From the NCBI GenBank assembly GCA_964247055.1, contig OZ176052.1, forward strand, positions 5,828,001 to 5,892,000: a DNA stretch of 64,000 nt. Reading direction: 5' to 3'. The notes under the pieces are model-generated. The model was not told the DNA's origin, made no database searches, and saw only the letters and a list, made by a program, of their open reading frames with translations. The DNA is from Paragordius varius. Its lineage: Eukaryota; Nematomorpha. The translations under genes were made by a program, and so were the position numbers. This document shows, in pieces, positions 12,120 to 25,790 of this stretch; the stretch's first letter is position 1; each line of letters opens with the position of its first letter.

Positions 12120-12392
12120 TTAAAAGAGTATGGTTGTCTATTAGAAATTAATATTTGTCTTTATTTCTGTTTTATTCGTATATCAATTTTTACTGTATAT
12201 CTAATTAAATATTTTATATTTTTATATAATTGTATCGCTAAAATCATTATAAAGATTATGATTGTCTATTAGAAATTAATATTTGTCTTTATATTTTTAG
12301 ATTTTATCCGTATAATAATTTTAATTTTTACTGTAATTTTATGTAATTTTTTAATATTTAAAATCTTTATATTATTGTATGGCTAAATATTA
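12120..12392. repeat. tandem duplication, two units of about 128-145 bp
   Basis: The block TTGTCTATTAGAAATTAATA recurs at 12134 and 12262, followed in each unit by TTTGTCTTTAT, TTTTACTGTA and finally TGTAT[CG]GCTAAA. The units have diverged by small indels. Confidence 0.75.
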
Positions 12393-14044
12393 TAATTTCA
12401 ATTTAAAAAAAGCTTTTTACTTTCTCTAAATAAGGTACAACACAACTATACTATACGGACAATTATTATAAACGCACAACAGGTATATTTCATGGTAATA
12501 GCTGTTAAATATTCTATGTGCTTTTTTTCCTTAATATATTAAATTTTTTTGACTAATTTATACATATATTAAATAAAGGTGTAAAAATTGTGAAATATTT
12601 TTATTTTATTTTGAAAAAAAATAACGAAAAAAAAAACGTAAAACGAACAAAATTCAATGTCAAGTTCGTGATATGTGACAGGGACGAACGACGCAGAACC
12701 ACGCTATTATATTACTATTTGTAAATTATATTTTATAATTTTTTAGCCATTTTTTTATATTTATCAAAAAAAAATTTTTTTATGTATTAAAAATATTTAT
12801 GTGTCGTGCATGCACAGTTGTCAAACGAAGCTTGGTAATTTTAAATATAATTATTTGGTTGGCTTTATTATTTAAATTTTATACATACATACATATATAA
12901 ACGAAGCGTAAAAGAGTTCACACTCAAAATATTATTTTTATTTTATCGGGTTACTTTACAAAATTTAACTAACTCAAAAACAAAATTGTGGAAATCATTT
13001 ATATTAAATTAGATATTTTAGTAATTTAAAATTGATCCTTTATATGATAATCGCTGGTTTGACTAATGTTCTTTTACGATTTTTCAGCATCTTTGTTTAA
13101 TGTGTTCTCTTATCTGTCAAATATTTTGGGCTGACCACCTTTCATTGTATATATGCATCATATGTTGATGCGTTTTAGGGGTTGTTTTAAATTTTTTATA
13201 TAGAATAAAAATTTTACCCTTTAAATATTATTTTTATTTTATGATTTTTTTTTCGTTTTTCACAACATTTTTGTGTTGTGTATGCCCTACTATTAAGTTT
13301 TAATTTAAGTCAGTCAGTCAGCCAGTCCATTTTTAATTTATTCAAAAGTAAAAACGCGACACAGACGACGTAAAATAGCAAATGACTTTAAATTTTTTTG
13401 GGTAATGCTAATACCACACACGCAATGAAGAAATAAAAGTTAATTCGTTTAAATTCAAAAAAATATATTCTAAAATATATAAAATCCTTGAAAAAAAAAT
13501 TGGTCACAAGTTTTAAACTTAAATCGAGTTTCAAAATCTGTAAAATAGATTTAAAATGATAAATAACTTTAAGATTAAAATCAAGAAAAAGAGATGCTAT
13601 ATTTGCTGACATATCACTAAAATTTAAGAATGTCCGCGTTTTAATTTAGCCTAAAAAAGTTAATTTAATTTGTGCATTCAAACACACTTTGAGATAATGG
13701 GAAAAAACAGGACATATGAGAGACGAAGGGACGAACTCACAACAACACTTTATTAAAAAACATAATTTAATTTCATAAATGCAAATGAGAAACTATATTT
13801 TTTCTCCCTCCAAATTTTGCATTTTAGGATGCGTGAGGACATGCTAATATTTCATAATATGTAATAAAACCCTAGCCCAAAAATCAATATTTTTCCGTAC
13901 ATTTATGGAATTAAGCATACATAAAGGAATAATTATTGTGAAAAATTATTTAAATGTGGCTATTGGTTTTTTAAAAAAATTTGATACCTTAATTTGAATT
14001 GATATTATTTACTATGGTTTAAACCGATAAATGCCAAATTTTGT

Positions 14045-14046
<2 letters not shown>

Positions 14047-14083
<37 letters not shown>
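14047..14083. repeat. (AT)n microsatellite
   Basis: About 37 bases of uninterrupted alternating A and T. Confidence 0.92.
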
Positions 14084-14086
<3 letters not shown>

Positions 14087-17000
14087 TTCCGTTTTAAAAA
14101 TCTATGAGTTTCATCTCAATAGCTATTTCCCAAAATTTGATAATACTTAATTTATATAAGACACAGACAGTAAGTAGTATTGTCAATTTTAATATTTATG
14201 CATAAATATATTTTTTTTATCATCTAATATTTAGATTAATCCAAAAAAACATTTTTGATTTGACTAAAACCCATTAATAATGAGAGAAAAAGGAGTTAGT
14301 TTAATTACAAATGTCATATATTCATCATAATTTGATTTTTAGTTTTATTGTCAAAACTCACTTTTCTGCTTATCTTTATAAATCTTAATTTATTTTAGTT
14401 TGAAAAATTTTAATACTAACCATCCATTAGCCTTTTTTGGCTAATTCAAAAAATGTTTCTTCCTTGTGATTTTAAAGGAATCATTAAGAGAACAGACAAT
14501 ATGCACCAATAATAATATATTTTGTAATTATAATGGTTAATTATATCTCGTATTTAACTTAACCAATTATGATATATATAAATATTTTAGCTTAAATAAG
14601 CTATTAAAACTAACTATAAATTAGATAAAATTATTCAAGAATTAAAAAAAATAAAAAAATTAAAGAGTTAATTTGAGTTTTTAATGTGTCCAATCCCAGG
14701 AGATTTGAGAATATACTTGAAGGCGTAAATAAGCTATTTTGTAAAATTTTTGCTTGTTAAGAATCATTTATATTTAAGAAAAAAATTATGATTATAAAGT
14801 TCAGAATATAACGTTTTTTTTCATACATTTATATTTGCAAAATTAAATATATTTTAAAACAAGGTTTAATTTATATCTCAACAAAGAATTAACATAATTT
14901 AATTTGTAATAGAGAGTAAATTTGGATTTCCCCTAAGTTTATAAGCACTTTTAAAATGTATTGGGACGCAACGCAACACCTCGACGCAGTAAGAACTTAA
15001 AAAGCCAGAGGCTCTAAAAAAATTTTATAGATATAATATAATTATCATAAAATTTTAAATTACTAAAAAATTACCTCTCTATTCTTTTTATGTATTTAAG
15101 GGGGTAATCTAAATAAAGTTAAAGAGGTAAACCTTGAAAAATTTATGTTATAATTTTCAGGAATATTGGAAAAAAATATCGGCCAATAAATTAAACTTTT
15201 TATTTTAAAGGAAAATATCGGTGGGGCCCAGGTTCAGGATTCTATAAATATTTTTTACTATAAATTCATAATTTACCCAGTCTTTTTTATTGACTGAATC
15301 CACAATTTAGTACTAACATATAAATGTATTGGTGTCTATTATATCTTTCTTTTGGAAAGCATTTAAGTTTAGATTCCAAACAAACCACCGGTTAATAAAA
15401 TTGGCATTTTGATATTTTATTCTTCCATGTAATACTTTTCAATGAATTTTTGCTTATTTGTATAAATAAATCGGTATATTCAAAAATTCTTATTAACCTA
15501 TAAACTTGTAAACTATCGCTTAAGCTTGTAAAACATTTTAAAATTGTTCACAGTTTTAATCGATTGAGACTTGCTGCATTTCGAAACATAAATTTACCCA
15601 ACCAAAACGGACCGGATAACCCAAATTGTTTAAGCGAACTAACTATAAAAGATGGTGTAATGATATTTATTATTATGCAAATAAAAAATGTGTACCGAAA
15701 TACAATGTAGATTTAAAGGCAAACACACATACAGTGCTCGCTCGCCTTTAAAATATGGAGATAGATGGCTTTAAATTTAAATAAATATATATGTATATAT
15801 GTATTATGTATTATGTATATAAGACATACAATAGATAAAAAATGAAATTAAATTTTAACGTATGCAAGTGTATGTATGTGTGTGGTGATACTCATCATTA
15901 TAAATTTTTACAAATAATAAAATACAAATAAATATATTTTTGGTGTGTTTTTTTACATATATTTCTAAAACTTCAACAACCATATACCATTTTTTAAAAA
16001 TAATCTCTCAAAAGCAGACAAATTGTTTTCCAATTATTTTTATTGTGTTCAATTAATTGGATCACCACTTTTTTACTTTAAATTATATTGATTGCATAAT
16101 ATCATCATTCATATTATAAATATAATTTAAATAATTTACATAAATTTAAATTTTATTGTGGAAATACGTAATTGAATTATTCCAATTTACATCCTTCTTC
16201 TTACAGGTACTTTATCGATATTTAAACACTATTTGTTAAAATGAATATTGATACTCAAAAATAGATATATTTTTACTCTTTTTTCTAACAGTTACAAGTT
16301 TTTGAGTTTAAAATCTTGAGAATATTATTTCAGGCCATTTTTAAAAATATTAATGTATACTAAGGATAGTATGTAGTTTTGTATACTTTAATATTTAATA
16401 ATTTAAATTTGTTTCAATCAAATGTAATTTTTGTGTAATATTTTTCGAGCAAATAAAAAAAGCATGGACTTGCAGGTGGGCTTTTGTCACTTACTAGTAT
16501 ATACCAATCGTCCATTAAATAATAATAAGAGTCAAATTCGCCAGGCTATTTACTATTTATTCAAAGTACCCAAGATTTTATGATATAACATTTCATTTTT
16601 TTCAGATAATAAATGATGACAAACAAAGCTATATTTAATAAATTTTTGTTTTAAAATCCTCGTGTGTCCAAAATTAAATGGGCCAACTTTTTGTGTAAAT
16701 AAAAAGACCCCAAAAATACTAAGTTGCAACTGACCCATTTGATTATTATTTTTAAAAAAGATGACCTACCTTAATTTCTATCCCCCCACCCCCACTCGCC
16801 TTCCCTCAATTTGTTATACAAATAGGACACACATAAATTTAAAACTATCAATATTAGTTTTTTTGTAAAATATTTTATTGTGAAATATTTTGAGCCTATT
16901 GTACTGATGTAATATTTGATTTAAGTCATCATATGCGTATCATGATTGCCAAATTTTAAAACTATTAAGGCAAAAAAGTTTTTTATTTTTTTTGATATAA

Positions 17001-17752
17001 ATTTTAATTGACTGTTCGTTGAGTTTTCATTGTCGGCAAAACCGGTACTTAAAAACATATATTTCAAAATTTTATTTGATTTGTTTCAAAAATATAATTG
17101 TAGATTTATTGCCAAAATAAACAGAAGTCGTTTTGTAATTTGTATTGAGTAATAGTAAGTTCCCCTAATTATATTGATCAGGGGGGCTAATAATAACTTT
17201 TTAACATATATGAATAACAATCAATATTTTATACTATTGATATTCATTTTAATTTAAATACACATAAACTAATTTTTTTTATTATTTAAGGTGATTTATT
17301 TTTTATCAAAATTTGTTGGTTTTTAAAAAAATATAAATTTTTTTTAAATTTTATATTGTTTTATATAATTGAAATCCATATAATTAAGAAAAATTTTGCA
17401 ATATTTAAAATGATTGAAATATATATATATATATGCTATGCTTCAAATTATATATGTATATTATTTTAATTTGGTAATGAAGTGCGAAAATCCAATTTTT
17501 ATTTTATTAAGGGGCGTGTATATTCATTACTTTATAATTTGAGATATTGAAAACCAAAATTGATATATTATATTATACACTATGATAAATATTATATTTT
17601 TTTACCTTATTGAGATATAATAAACTTTCTTTACCTGCTTTTTTTACATATTTTTTAATATTTTTTTACTTTTTTTACCCTTATTTTTTATTTTATTTTT
17701 TTCAATAAAAAAAATATCAATTTAATTGAAAAGTCAATTAACGCTCCCCTCT

Positions 17753-17769
17753 ACACACACACACACACA
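17753..17769. repeat. (AC)n microsatellite
   Basis: Eight AC units followed by ATATACATA. Confidence 0.9.
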
Positions 17770-18713
17770 TATACATATTCATAAATTAGTTATAATTTTA
17801 GTTTTTTTAATATTTTTTATTTTATAATTATTTTTTATTTGATTGCTTTCTTGATTGCTCGCTTGCTTGCCTTTTAAAGGTGAAAGGGGAAGATGGAAAA
17901 ATGTGTTATTCCTCATTAAAAATTGTAAATTTAGATGTAAAAATATAAATTAAAAATTATATTAAATTTTACATACATATGTCAATGATACTAATATTTA
18001 ATATATTAATAATAAAAAATAAGTTTTTATATCTGATGATGTCATATCATTTTAATGTGTTTTTTTCTCCAATTTTAATTTGTGCGGTGGTTTTTTTGAC
18101 TTTCTAAATTATAACTCTAGAAATTAATTGATTGTAAATCGTCCAAATTATATAAATATTAATTTCTTAACCGATTTCTGTTTTGATTTTCACCTATTTC
18201 AAAGATATTTCAATAAAAATTCAAGTTTTATTGATTAACTTTTTTTCAATAAAAAGACCAAACCAATATTTTATATTTTCTATACTCTCTCCATAAAATG
18301 GTAATTTCGTTAAATTTTACAATTTTTTTTAATGATAATCAAATCGTCCAAAATATATTATGTATACATCTGGGATGGTATCTTAAAAAAATACGCATAT
18401 TTTTATTGAAATATATAAGTAAGTTAATATCTTTAAATCCAATCAATGTAAAAATTAATTAATAACAGGTATTTTAAGTGTAAAAAAAATAAAATTTACA
18501 CAAAACAACATTTGTTTAAATAACCATGTAAAAATTATATATAACATGGCCAAATTATATCCGATATATTATTTAGTTTTTAATTAAAAAAATATATAAT
18601 CGTATTATAAATTATATTATTTATGCAATATATTAAAAAGAATATATTTTATTAAAAAAAGTTTTATATAAACTACATTTTTAGATTAAAATTTTAGGAT
18701 TAGAAAATTTTAA

Positions 18714-19238
18714 CACTACATTACCTTTTGGGGTTGTTTTATTACAAAGCCATTTGAAATTGTCTATCTTAAAAATATTAAGCCCGATTTCTATGCTTTC
18801 TTAAGCCTTTAAGGCGCATACCAATTTTTTGAAAAAATATAAAATTGCAAATAAATTTTCATTCCAAACTCTTTTGCCGCCTTTTTTTTTATAATTTTTT
18901 GGCAAATCCTAATGCAATAGTCAAATAAATGCATATTATGGTTAAAAATATAAATAATTAACTTTAAAAAGCTTTAAGGCTACATTTTATCCACAATCGC
19001 TTGATATATTTTGATTTCAATATCAGCTGTTCGATTCAATTTTGAAGCTGTCCCAATTTTAGACTCTAGAAGTCACAAAACTGTAAAAAATATAAGCTTT
19101 AAATCTGATATAAGCGAACAATGTTTGATAATTATATTTTAACCAAAAAAACTTTCACTGTAGTTTTTCACAAAATTGAGCTCTGGGATACAAAACTACC
19201 CCAAAAGGTAAACTAGGACAAAAAAAGGTAATGAACTG
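18714..19238 (+). mobile_element. piggyBac-like miniature element, family B
   Basis: A 525-bp non-coding element flanked by TTAA at 18710-18713 and 19239-19242. Left terminal repeat is CACTACATTACC and the right end, read inward, is CAGTTCATTACC. ACCTTTTGGGGT plus a GTTTT block lies directly at the left end but about 25-30 bp inside the right end. This is the same offset plan as family A at 755-1295 and 7356-7936, with different sequence. No other copy was found in the window and no transposase frame exists. Confidence 0.75.
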
Positions 19239-19242
19239 TTAA

Positions 19243-20009
19243 TTAAATTTAATTATCGTTTTTCAAAAATTTTCATATTGTCACAACAAAGCGTCGCAAT
19301 TGGAAAAACAGATGATATGAGGAAAAAACTCTAAGTGAAAAAAATAATTTATTTAAATTAAATTTTATTTTTTCCATTTCAACTAACTATCTTCACTTTT
19401 CCCTTGTTAGTGTAGAGCCTATGAAATTTCATTTAATCCTGCTATCATGTTCATATTATTATCGAAAAATTTTATGAATAGAAAAAAAATATAAAAAAAT
19501 AATGAGAATTTATAGATTTTTGTGTGAAAGTTTTTGAATTTAAATTTAAATTATCACATTTTTTTCTCATTAACGCTACTTTTTTTGGTTATTTAACACA
19601 TTGTTAAAATGTGCGTGAAAAAGTGGAATAAATGAAAAAAAAATTAATTTAAAATTTTGTTTCAAAATGTTTATTAGGGGTAGGACACTGCAAAACACAC
19701 AGTTTATTTTTCATTTAATATTATTAATAATAATAATATATTTTATTTATTTTTTAAATAAAAATAAAGAAAATTATATAATGAATAAAATTATTTTTAT
19801 CTATTAATTTATCGATCGATAATTTTATTAATATTAATACTATTTATGGGAGAATTAAGCCAATATTCTTATTTTTTATGGCTTAAGAAGAATACAAATG
19901 AAATGCAAATGGCCAAAAATTTTAAATGATAATAAAAAATATACATTTTAACAATTAAATTAATTTTAATTTCATAAAAAGCATAACAGATGTAGAAAAT
20001 GGAATGAAA
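19243..20009. other. AT-rich intergenic stretch
   Basis: No gene seen. It ends where more GC-rich, coding-like sequence on the minus strand begins. Confidence 0.55.
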
Positions 20010-20930
20010 TGCTACTAGGAGCCATTTTTCATATGTTGACCAGTTTTCTTTTTGTTTATGTATTTATCAGTAACAGCAGTTGTCTCAGAACGAGTTCCAC
20101 CCGTAGAAAAAACGATAAATTTATCTTCAGGATAAACTGCAAGGCATCTACCCATCACAGGCATTTGAGTTGTGAAAGACACTAATGCAGTAGGGTCTCC
20201 AATAATTAGCACTAATACAATCAAAGATCTTTTTAGTTTATTCAAAGGGTTTAACAGTATATTGTTCGCATTTAGGTCACTGTCTTTAATCTAAATATAC
20301 CAGGGATAACTACAAGAAATGTCGGATTATCTTTGATGAACGGCATGACAGGATATATGTAGTAATATTTTAGCTGTTTGGACACTGAATGTTTTTCCTC
20401 ATGGAAAACTACAAACGATGATCAGTTTTTAACAACTCTATTGTCAAGTTTACAACATCAGGACCAGCCTATACCTTGGTCAAATTAGAAGCAATTTCTA
20501 TATTATACTTTATTCCTATCAGTATTTTGTCATGGAAAAGTCTGAGCTCCATTTCTTTGTCATACACACTATATGTTGGACATGAGTAATTGATAATAGT
20601 ATAATACTCTATTTATAAGGCTTGAATTCCTCAGTGGTGTTTGGCGGTGGTAAGTCAATATATTGAGCATTTGGTAATACAAAAGCACGATTACCCCAGG
20701 AATTCGGATTTTTTTTTCGTTGGATTTATTACTTCATCCGAGCTATTGTAACCAAAATAAGGTAAGCCAATATATCCTGAAAAGAGTAACCCACTTGTTC
20801 GCTCTACCGTCCCTGTCCACACAGGACGACCTTTACTCAGAGAGATTCACTTCATTCTTCAGAGCTTTATACGCAATTAAACGTATAAATTAAACGCTTT
20901 TTCTACGGGTGCAACTTCGTCTGATATAAC

Positions 20931-21643
20931 TAGGGTTGTGCATTTAACTGCTTTTTCAAAAAAGTCCGGTCAGACCCAGTCAGACCATGGTAATGACCAT
21001 GGTAATGACCACTTTTTACTTAAGTAAATATCATGCGATTTAGGATTGTGAAAATAATGTTCGTACGACACTAGCGTTTCACTAATAATATCATGTTTTT
21101 TCTTAAAAATTTATTATACATTTTTTCGATATTTATTATTTACAAATATTTTCAATCAAACCAAGAATTTTGTTTTCAAATTTTGCCACATGTTTGTGGC
21201 CTTCTGAATCTTCAAATACACGGCTTTTAATACTGGATATTTCAAATTAAATTTTACCTAGTTTATTTTACACTTTCTTTCATCAATGAAATAATATCCA
21301 AATATAAGATGTTTTCTCATTTTATTGGTTATGGAATGCTTGAATGTTTTGCAAAGTGCTTGATTGTTTTGTTTTTCGAAGTAACTGGATGCTTAAATGC
21401 TAATGTTATAACGATGCGTGTTTAATAATTTTATATTGTTAAATTAGCATATTTAAATATTTAATTTATATTTAATTAATATATTAAAAAACACTGATAT
21501 CTTACTATTTTTCTTCCAAAAAATTTTACCAGCAATTTTTCAAAAACAGCTGTTTTTTTAATGACCATGGTCAAAAAATAAATAGTCACTCACCTGGTCA
21601 TAACCCGGTTTGACCGGGTCATGACTTGGTCAGCACAACCCTA
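20931..21643. mobile_element. hAT miniature element, 713 bp, perfect target duplication
   Basis: Terminal inverted repeats TAGGGTTGTGC and GCACAACCCTA are flanked by identical octamers GATATAAC at 20923-20930 and 21644-21651, diagnostic of hAT insertion. Subterminal repeats are obvious: GACCATGGTAAT twice near the left end, and GACCATGGTC, AACCCGGTT, GACCGGGTCATGAC and TTGGTCAGC near the right, giving many GACC/GGTC sites where a hAT transposase could bind. No intact frame is present. The perfect target duplication suggests a younger insertion than its decayed host relic. Confidence 0.9.
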
Positions 21644-22505
21644 GATATAACTACTAATCATCAACACAACACTATTTTTGACAACAAATTCCCTATTAGT
21701 AGCATTCTCTTAAGTATTGCTATATGCAAAGCATTAAAAATAATAATGTTGGTTTACTCGGCAAAGATAATATCTTTTTTGGTTATATAAGTGATTATAA
21801 ATTTAAAAATTAAAATTATTTCAAAATAAACAATTTTTGTAAAATAGATTTTGCCCTTATTGGGGAAAATTAAACTATATATAGTGATATTTTTTTAGTT
21901 ATATAGTTCGTTATATTATATTTATTATTATTATGCAAATTGCATTAATTTCATTTTTGTTTGCTATAATTGGGATGGCCGCTTTCAAAATCTGTTAATT
22001 TCGAACAATGTGTATAATATTCATTTTTATCATTTTTTGCATAATTTGAGATTTAGATTGTGACATGCTTGCTTTTATCCACCATTTGTCGCAAAATTAA
22101 ACACCCTGAAAAATTATATAAATTTTTAATTAAATAACATAATATTTATTCTCAGGATCAGGTACTACTTACTAATTGCATGCTTTAAAAGGCAAACTCT
22201 CATTTTTGTTCATTATAAGCTTGAGTTTCAGTAATAGCATCGTTTTTATTAAATTATATTGTGTCAACTGTTTTATTTAGAGTGGCAACTTCAAAAATAT
22301 ACTTCATTTTTATTAATTATATCAAATTCATTGCCACATATTTCGAATATGACCAATTTTGACAACAAATATATTGCCCTCATTTTTTCCTATAATATTT
22401 TATAATGACTCATTAAAAGCTGACCTTAAATTTATTTATTACTGCAAATCTAACTCAAAATACCTTGTTATGGTCGTCCATTCATATGTATTACACTGTA
22501 TGTAG

Positions 22506-22523
22506 TATATATATATATATATA
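22506..22523. repeat. (AT)n microsatellite
   Basis: Nine AT units. Confidence 0.9.
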
Positions 22524-23275
22524 GGAATTATTCGATCTTTATCGTCCCCATTTTTTGTATATTTGCCCTTGTTGGGTTAAAAATCATAAAGATGTATTGC
22601 AAATTTATTTACAATAAGCGCTATGCACTAATTAATACACAGAAGTAGTGTTTGTTTAAGGTTAAAATTTTATTTGGAAACATTTATAACTTTCATACCA
22701 CCGCCAACACGCAGAATTGTTTTAGGTACTGTTTAATAACTGTAAAATCAGTTAAATGGACCCTTTTAGAGAAAAAATGTTAAATTTATATACATAACTG
22801 GTCCTTACGCATCCGCTTTTTCAACATTCACACTTTTTTTTACAAAAATTTTCGGAATAACAAGACATATTTTTATAGAATTCATTCCAAATATACTGAC
22901 CCGCCTAACCCCATAATAAGTTTTTTAAAAAAACGGCAAGACATCCATATGCATTTTCCCGCTTTTTAAATAGGGTTTTTGGAATTAAAATCGTTTAAGG
23001 TTGTGTGTTCCTGACCCGCCATAATAGGTCAAAAAGTATATTATTCTGGATATTTATCCTAAATATCTAACATTATTGGATACAAAAACTGATTTTTTAA
23101 TTAAAATTTAATTAAAAATATTAAATTTTCATTTTTTCTTAAAAAGGATGCAGATCATGAACTAGCTAATTTTATTCACACAATTGGCGTCATTAGAGGA
23201 AACTGCACCGTAAATATTCTGGTAGCCAAACTAATTAATGGGTGTTAAGTATGATAAATATTTTTAAAACTGAGG

Positions 23276-23540
23276 TAGGTGTGCCCAACACAAATGGCTT
23301 AGAGGTTCGAATTCCAAAAATATCTACCTAGCATTGATAATAATAAATATTTTTTTGATTTAACATAACACATCATACTATCGCTATTTTTTTCACCAAT
23401 TTTTGCCAACTTGTTGCCGAAATTTGCGAAAACTTTTTCATGAAAATTTGTTTAAGAAATATTGTAAAATTTTAAAATCTGCTACAAAGTATTATGGAAC
23501 TTGGTGTTTATTTGGTAAGTTTTGAAAATTTTCAAAGGCC
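23276..23540 (+). mobile_element. short hAT-type miniature element, copy 5, decayed
   Basis: The left end TAGGTGTGCCCAACACAAAT followed by GGCTTAGAGGTTCG matches copies at 11188 and 60800, and a TTTAAGAAATAT block matches the interior of the latter. The right inverted repeat is not visible, so the end is approximate. Confidence 0.6.
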
Positions 23541-24310
23541 GTACAGATTTACCTGTTTTAGAATAAATATTATTAAGAAAATACGCTTTTAAATTGATTT
23601 AACAAAAAGCTGGATGATCACCAAAAGGTTTATATTGTGAAGGTAAATGACGGATTGATAATGATTTGTAATAACCGTTGTAAAATCCGTGAAATAATGA
23701 TATAAAGGAAAAATTTAAAATGATATGTGAAACCCTTCGTCAATAGTAATCGCCGACTAGTTTCGTATTTGTTAGCACTCATCAGTACGACACAACATCT
23801 CATATATTGTTTCATCACTCAAACCTTTTGATTTTCCTGATTACTTACTGCTAGTTTATTAAATCCTAGCAATTTATTCATTTGGTTTAACTGATCCTTA
23901 TAAGTATTACCCCATTTTGCAATGACAAGAGGCGCCCCTATATCACTCTTAATTTATCAAGTGCATTAACTACTTTTACTATTTTTCATTTCATGTCACA
24001 CAAACATTATATTTATTATATGAGTAAATTTTTTTTTAAAAAAAACCCTTATCCAATAAGTCCATTTGTGAAAAGGTGCAAATAAGCTTAAATAAAATAT
24101 TAGTGCATTTTTTGTGTTGACACTTATTTCCGTACAACTTGAGTGCTGGAGCTTTCTTGGGATGAAAAATAAAATAAAAATTCTAGAGAGCCTGTAAGGA
24201 ATGACGGAATTTAAGTCGCATACAAAATTCAAATCCCATTGACTTTTGGGGTCTAAAAATATATCCCTTTTTAGATCCCACCACTATCCGTAGTTCAATT
24301 AATATAATAA

Positions 24311-25790
24311 TTTACAATCTTGTGTAAAATTTAGGGTAAAAATGTTTTTGTGGCGTAGTCCGATAAAAATTTAAATAATTTTTCTGTGAAAAACATTGTC
24401 AGCCAGAAAATACTGTTCCCTATCCCATTTTTTACATAAATGCATATATTTTTGATTAAATTTAATTTATTTTATTTCTCCCTCTTTTTCATCTGAGCGA
24501 CATATCAATGTGTGACAGAAAATGTGATGTTAGGCGGGCCATAACAGACCCAAAAAATCGATAATGAAATGGAAATTGAATTTTTTATTTAAAATCTAAT
24601 AAAATAAGCAGAATTTTGGTGTCCCTCCATATTTTTCCAAGCATAATTTAATAAAATGGACGAAATGTACATAACAACATCTATTTTTAATATGATTAAT
24701 GAACAACATATAAAATGGAAGCACAGAAATAAAATTTTAATATTTTCCATTTTCCACATTGTTTTTTTTGGTTAAAAAACCTACTAGCCAGTGTAGTCAA
24801 ATCTTAATTAGATTATATGACGTTTAGATTCTATTTTTTTGCAGAATTTTTATTTTTAGCTATGTATATGTGACTAGGGCCCAAACATAAAAACAGCAGA
24901 GGGCTAATGGATGGTGTTGGAAAATGACAAAAAAACTTTCAAATATTAATGACAATTTTAGAGGACATTTTTGTTTGCTAATGATAATATGCTTTTGAAA
25001 ATTAATCCTTGATGGGTTGATGGGAAGGTTGAAATTTAGCTTTGTTTAGTATGTATATGAAAAGGTAAAAAAAACCCTTATATTTTTTATATAAAGTTAT
25101 TTAATTAAATAATTAGTACTTTTGGCATGAAATAGAGAATTTGTGGTTTTTAACAAAGTTTTAAAGTATATCAACAAGTTTCACCAAATATAATTTTTGT
25201 AAGAGTATTTGAATATTCAAATTTAAAAAAATGTTAGAAAAAATTAAAGACAAATATCCTGAAATCTGAAAAGCACCTACCTCTATGCAAATATTTTCAA
25301 ATGAAATAGAAATCGTTATTATCATTAAATTATTTTGGTAAAATTTATAATTAAAAAAGTGCATATGTTTTCCGAAACGCCTAAGCTTAAAAATTTGACT
25401 ATTTCAATTATATCATTACAAACTGACTTTTGAATGAAATTATTATGTCTATCTTATTAAAAAATTAGATGCTTTATATCAAATTTATTATGAAATTTTT
25501 TTAACCCCAAAATTAGAGAAGCATATATGCAAATGAATAAAAATATTAAAAGATTTTGTTATCAAATATAGTTTTCAGTCAAATAAGTAAGTAATCCCTT
25601 TAAAATTTCGACATTTCTCTGTCGTGTACTAAATAATACATAGTTTAAGATGTAATTTTTAAGTGATTTTGTTTTGCATTTTTTTAATAAAGTGCTTCAG
25701 ACTATTAATTTGATTGATATGTCAACGAGAACGAATATTTTATGTTAGGATAATAATTTGTATTCTCGTAAAATTTATTAAAATTAAACT
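24311..25790. other. AT-rich intergenic stretch
   Basis: No gene is supported. A GC-rich GTTAGGCGGGCC at 24531 echoes, in reverse, GGCCCGCC-like words at 22897 and 23013. Otherwise the stretch is featureless A/T-rich sequence. Confidence 0.5.

Larger units (their letters stand above)
12393..18709. other. long AT-rich intergenic stretch
   Basis: No exon-like sequence or transposon end could be supported over about 6.3 kb. Open frames here, such as those at 13388-13612 and 16553-16738 on the minus strand, have chance-like composition. Microsatellites inside it are listed separately. Confidence 0.5.
20010..24310 (-). pseudogene. decayed coding relic of unknown family
   Basis: Several stretches on the minus strand (about 20010-20922, 21652-21760, 22180-22330, 23590-23960 and 24000-24310) have protein-like composition and higher GC than the surroundings. 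The longest open piece is about 76 codons at 20015-20245. The relic is broken many times, clearly more than ten. It is older than two DNA elements that landed in it, a hAT miniature element at 20931-21643 and another at about 23276-23540. I do not recognise the family. A virus-derived or other large mobile element is possible, but no capsid, polymerase, integrase or protease signature was identified. The outer limits are estimates, and the distant pieces may not belong to one element. Confidence 0.45.

Noticed and set aside
23298-23312. GAGGTTCGAATTCC, resembling a tRNA B box
   Set aside because: It is within a decayed miniature element, and no tRNA cloverleaf can be drawn around it.
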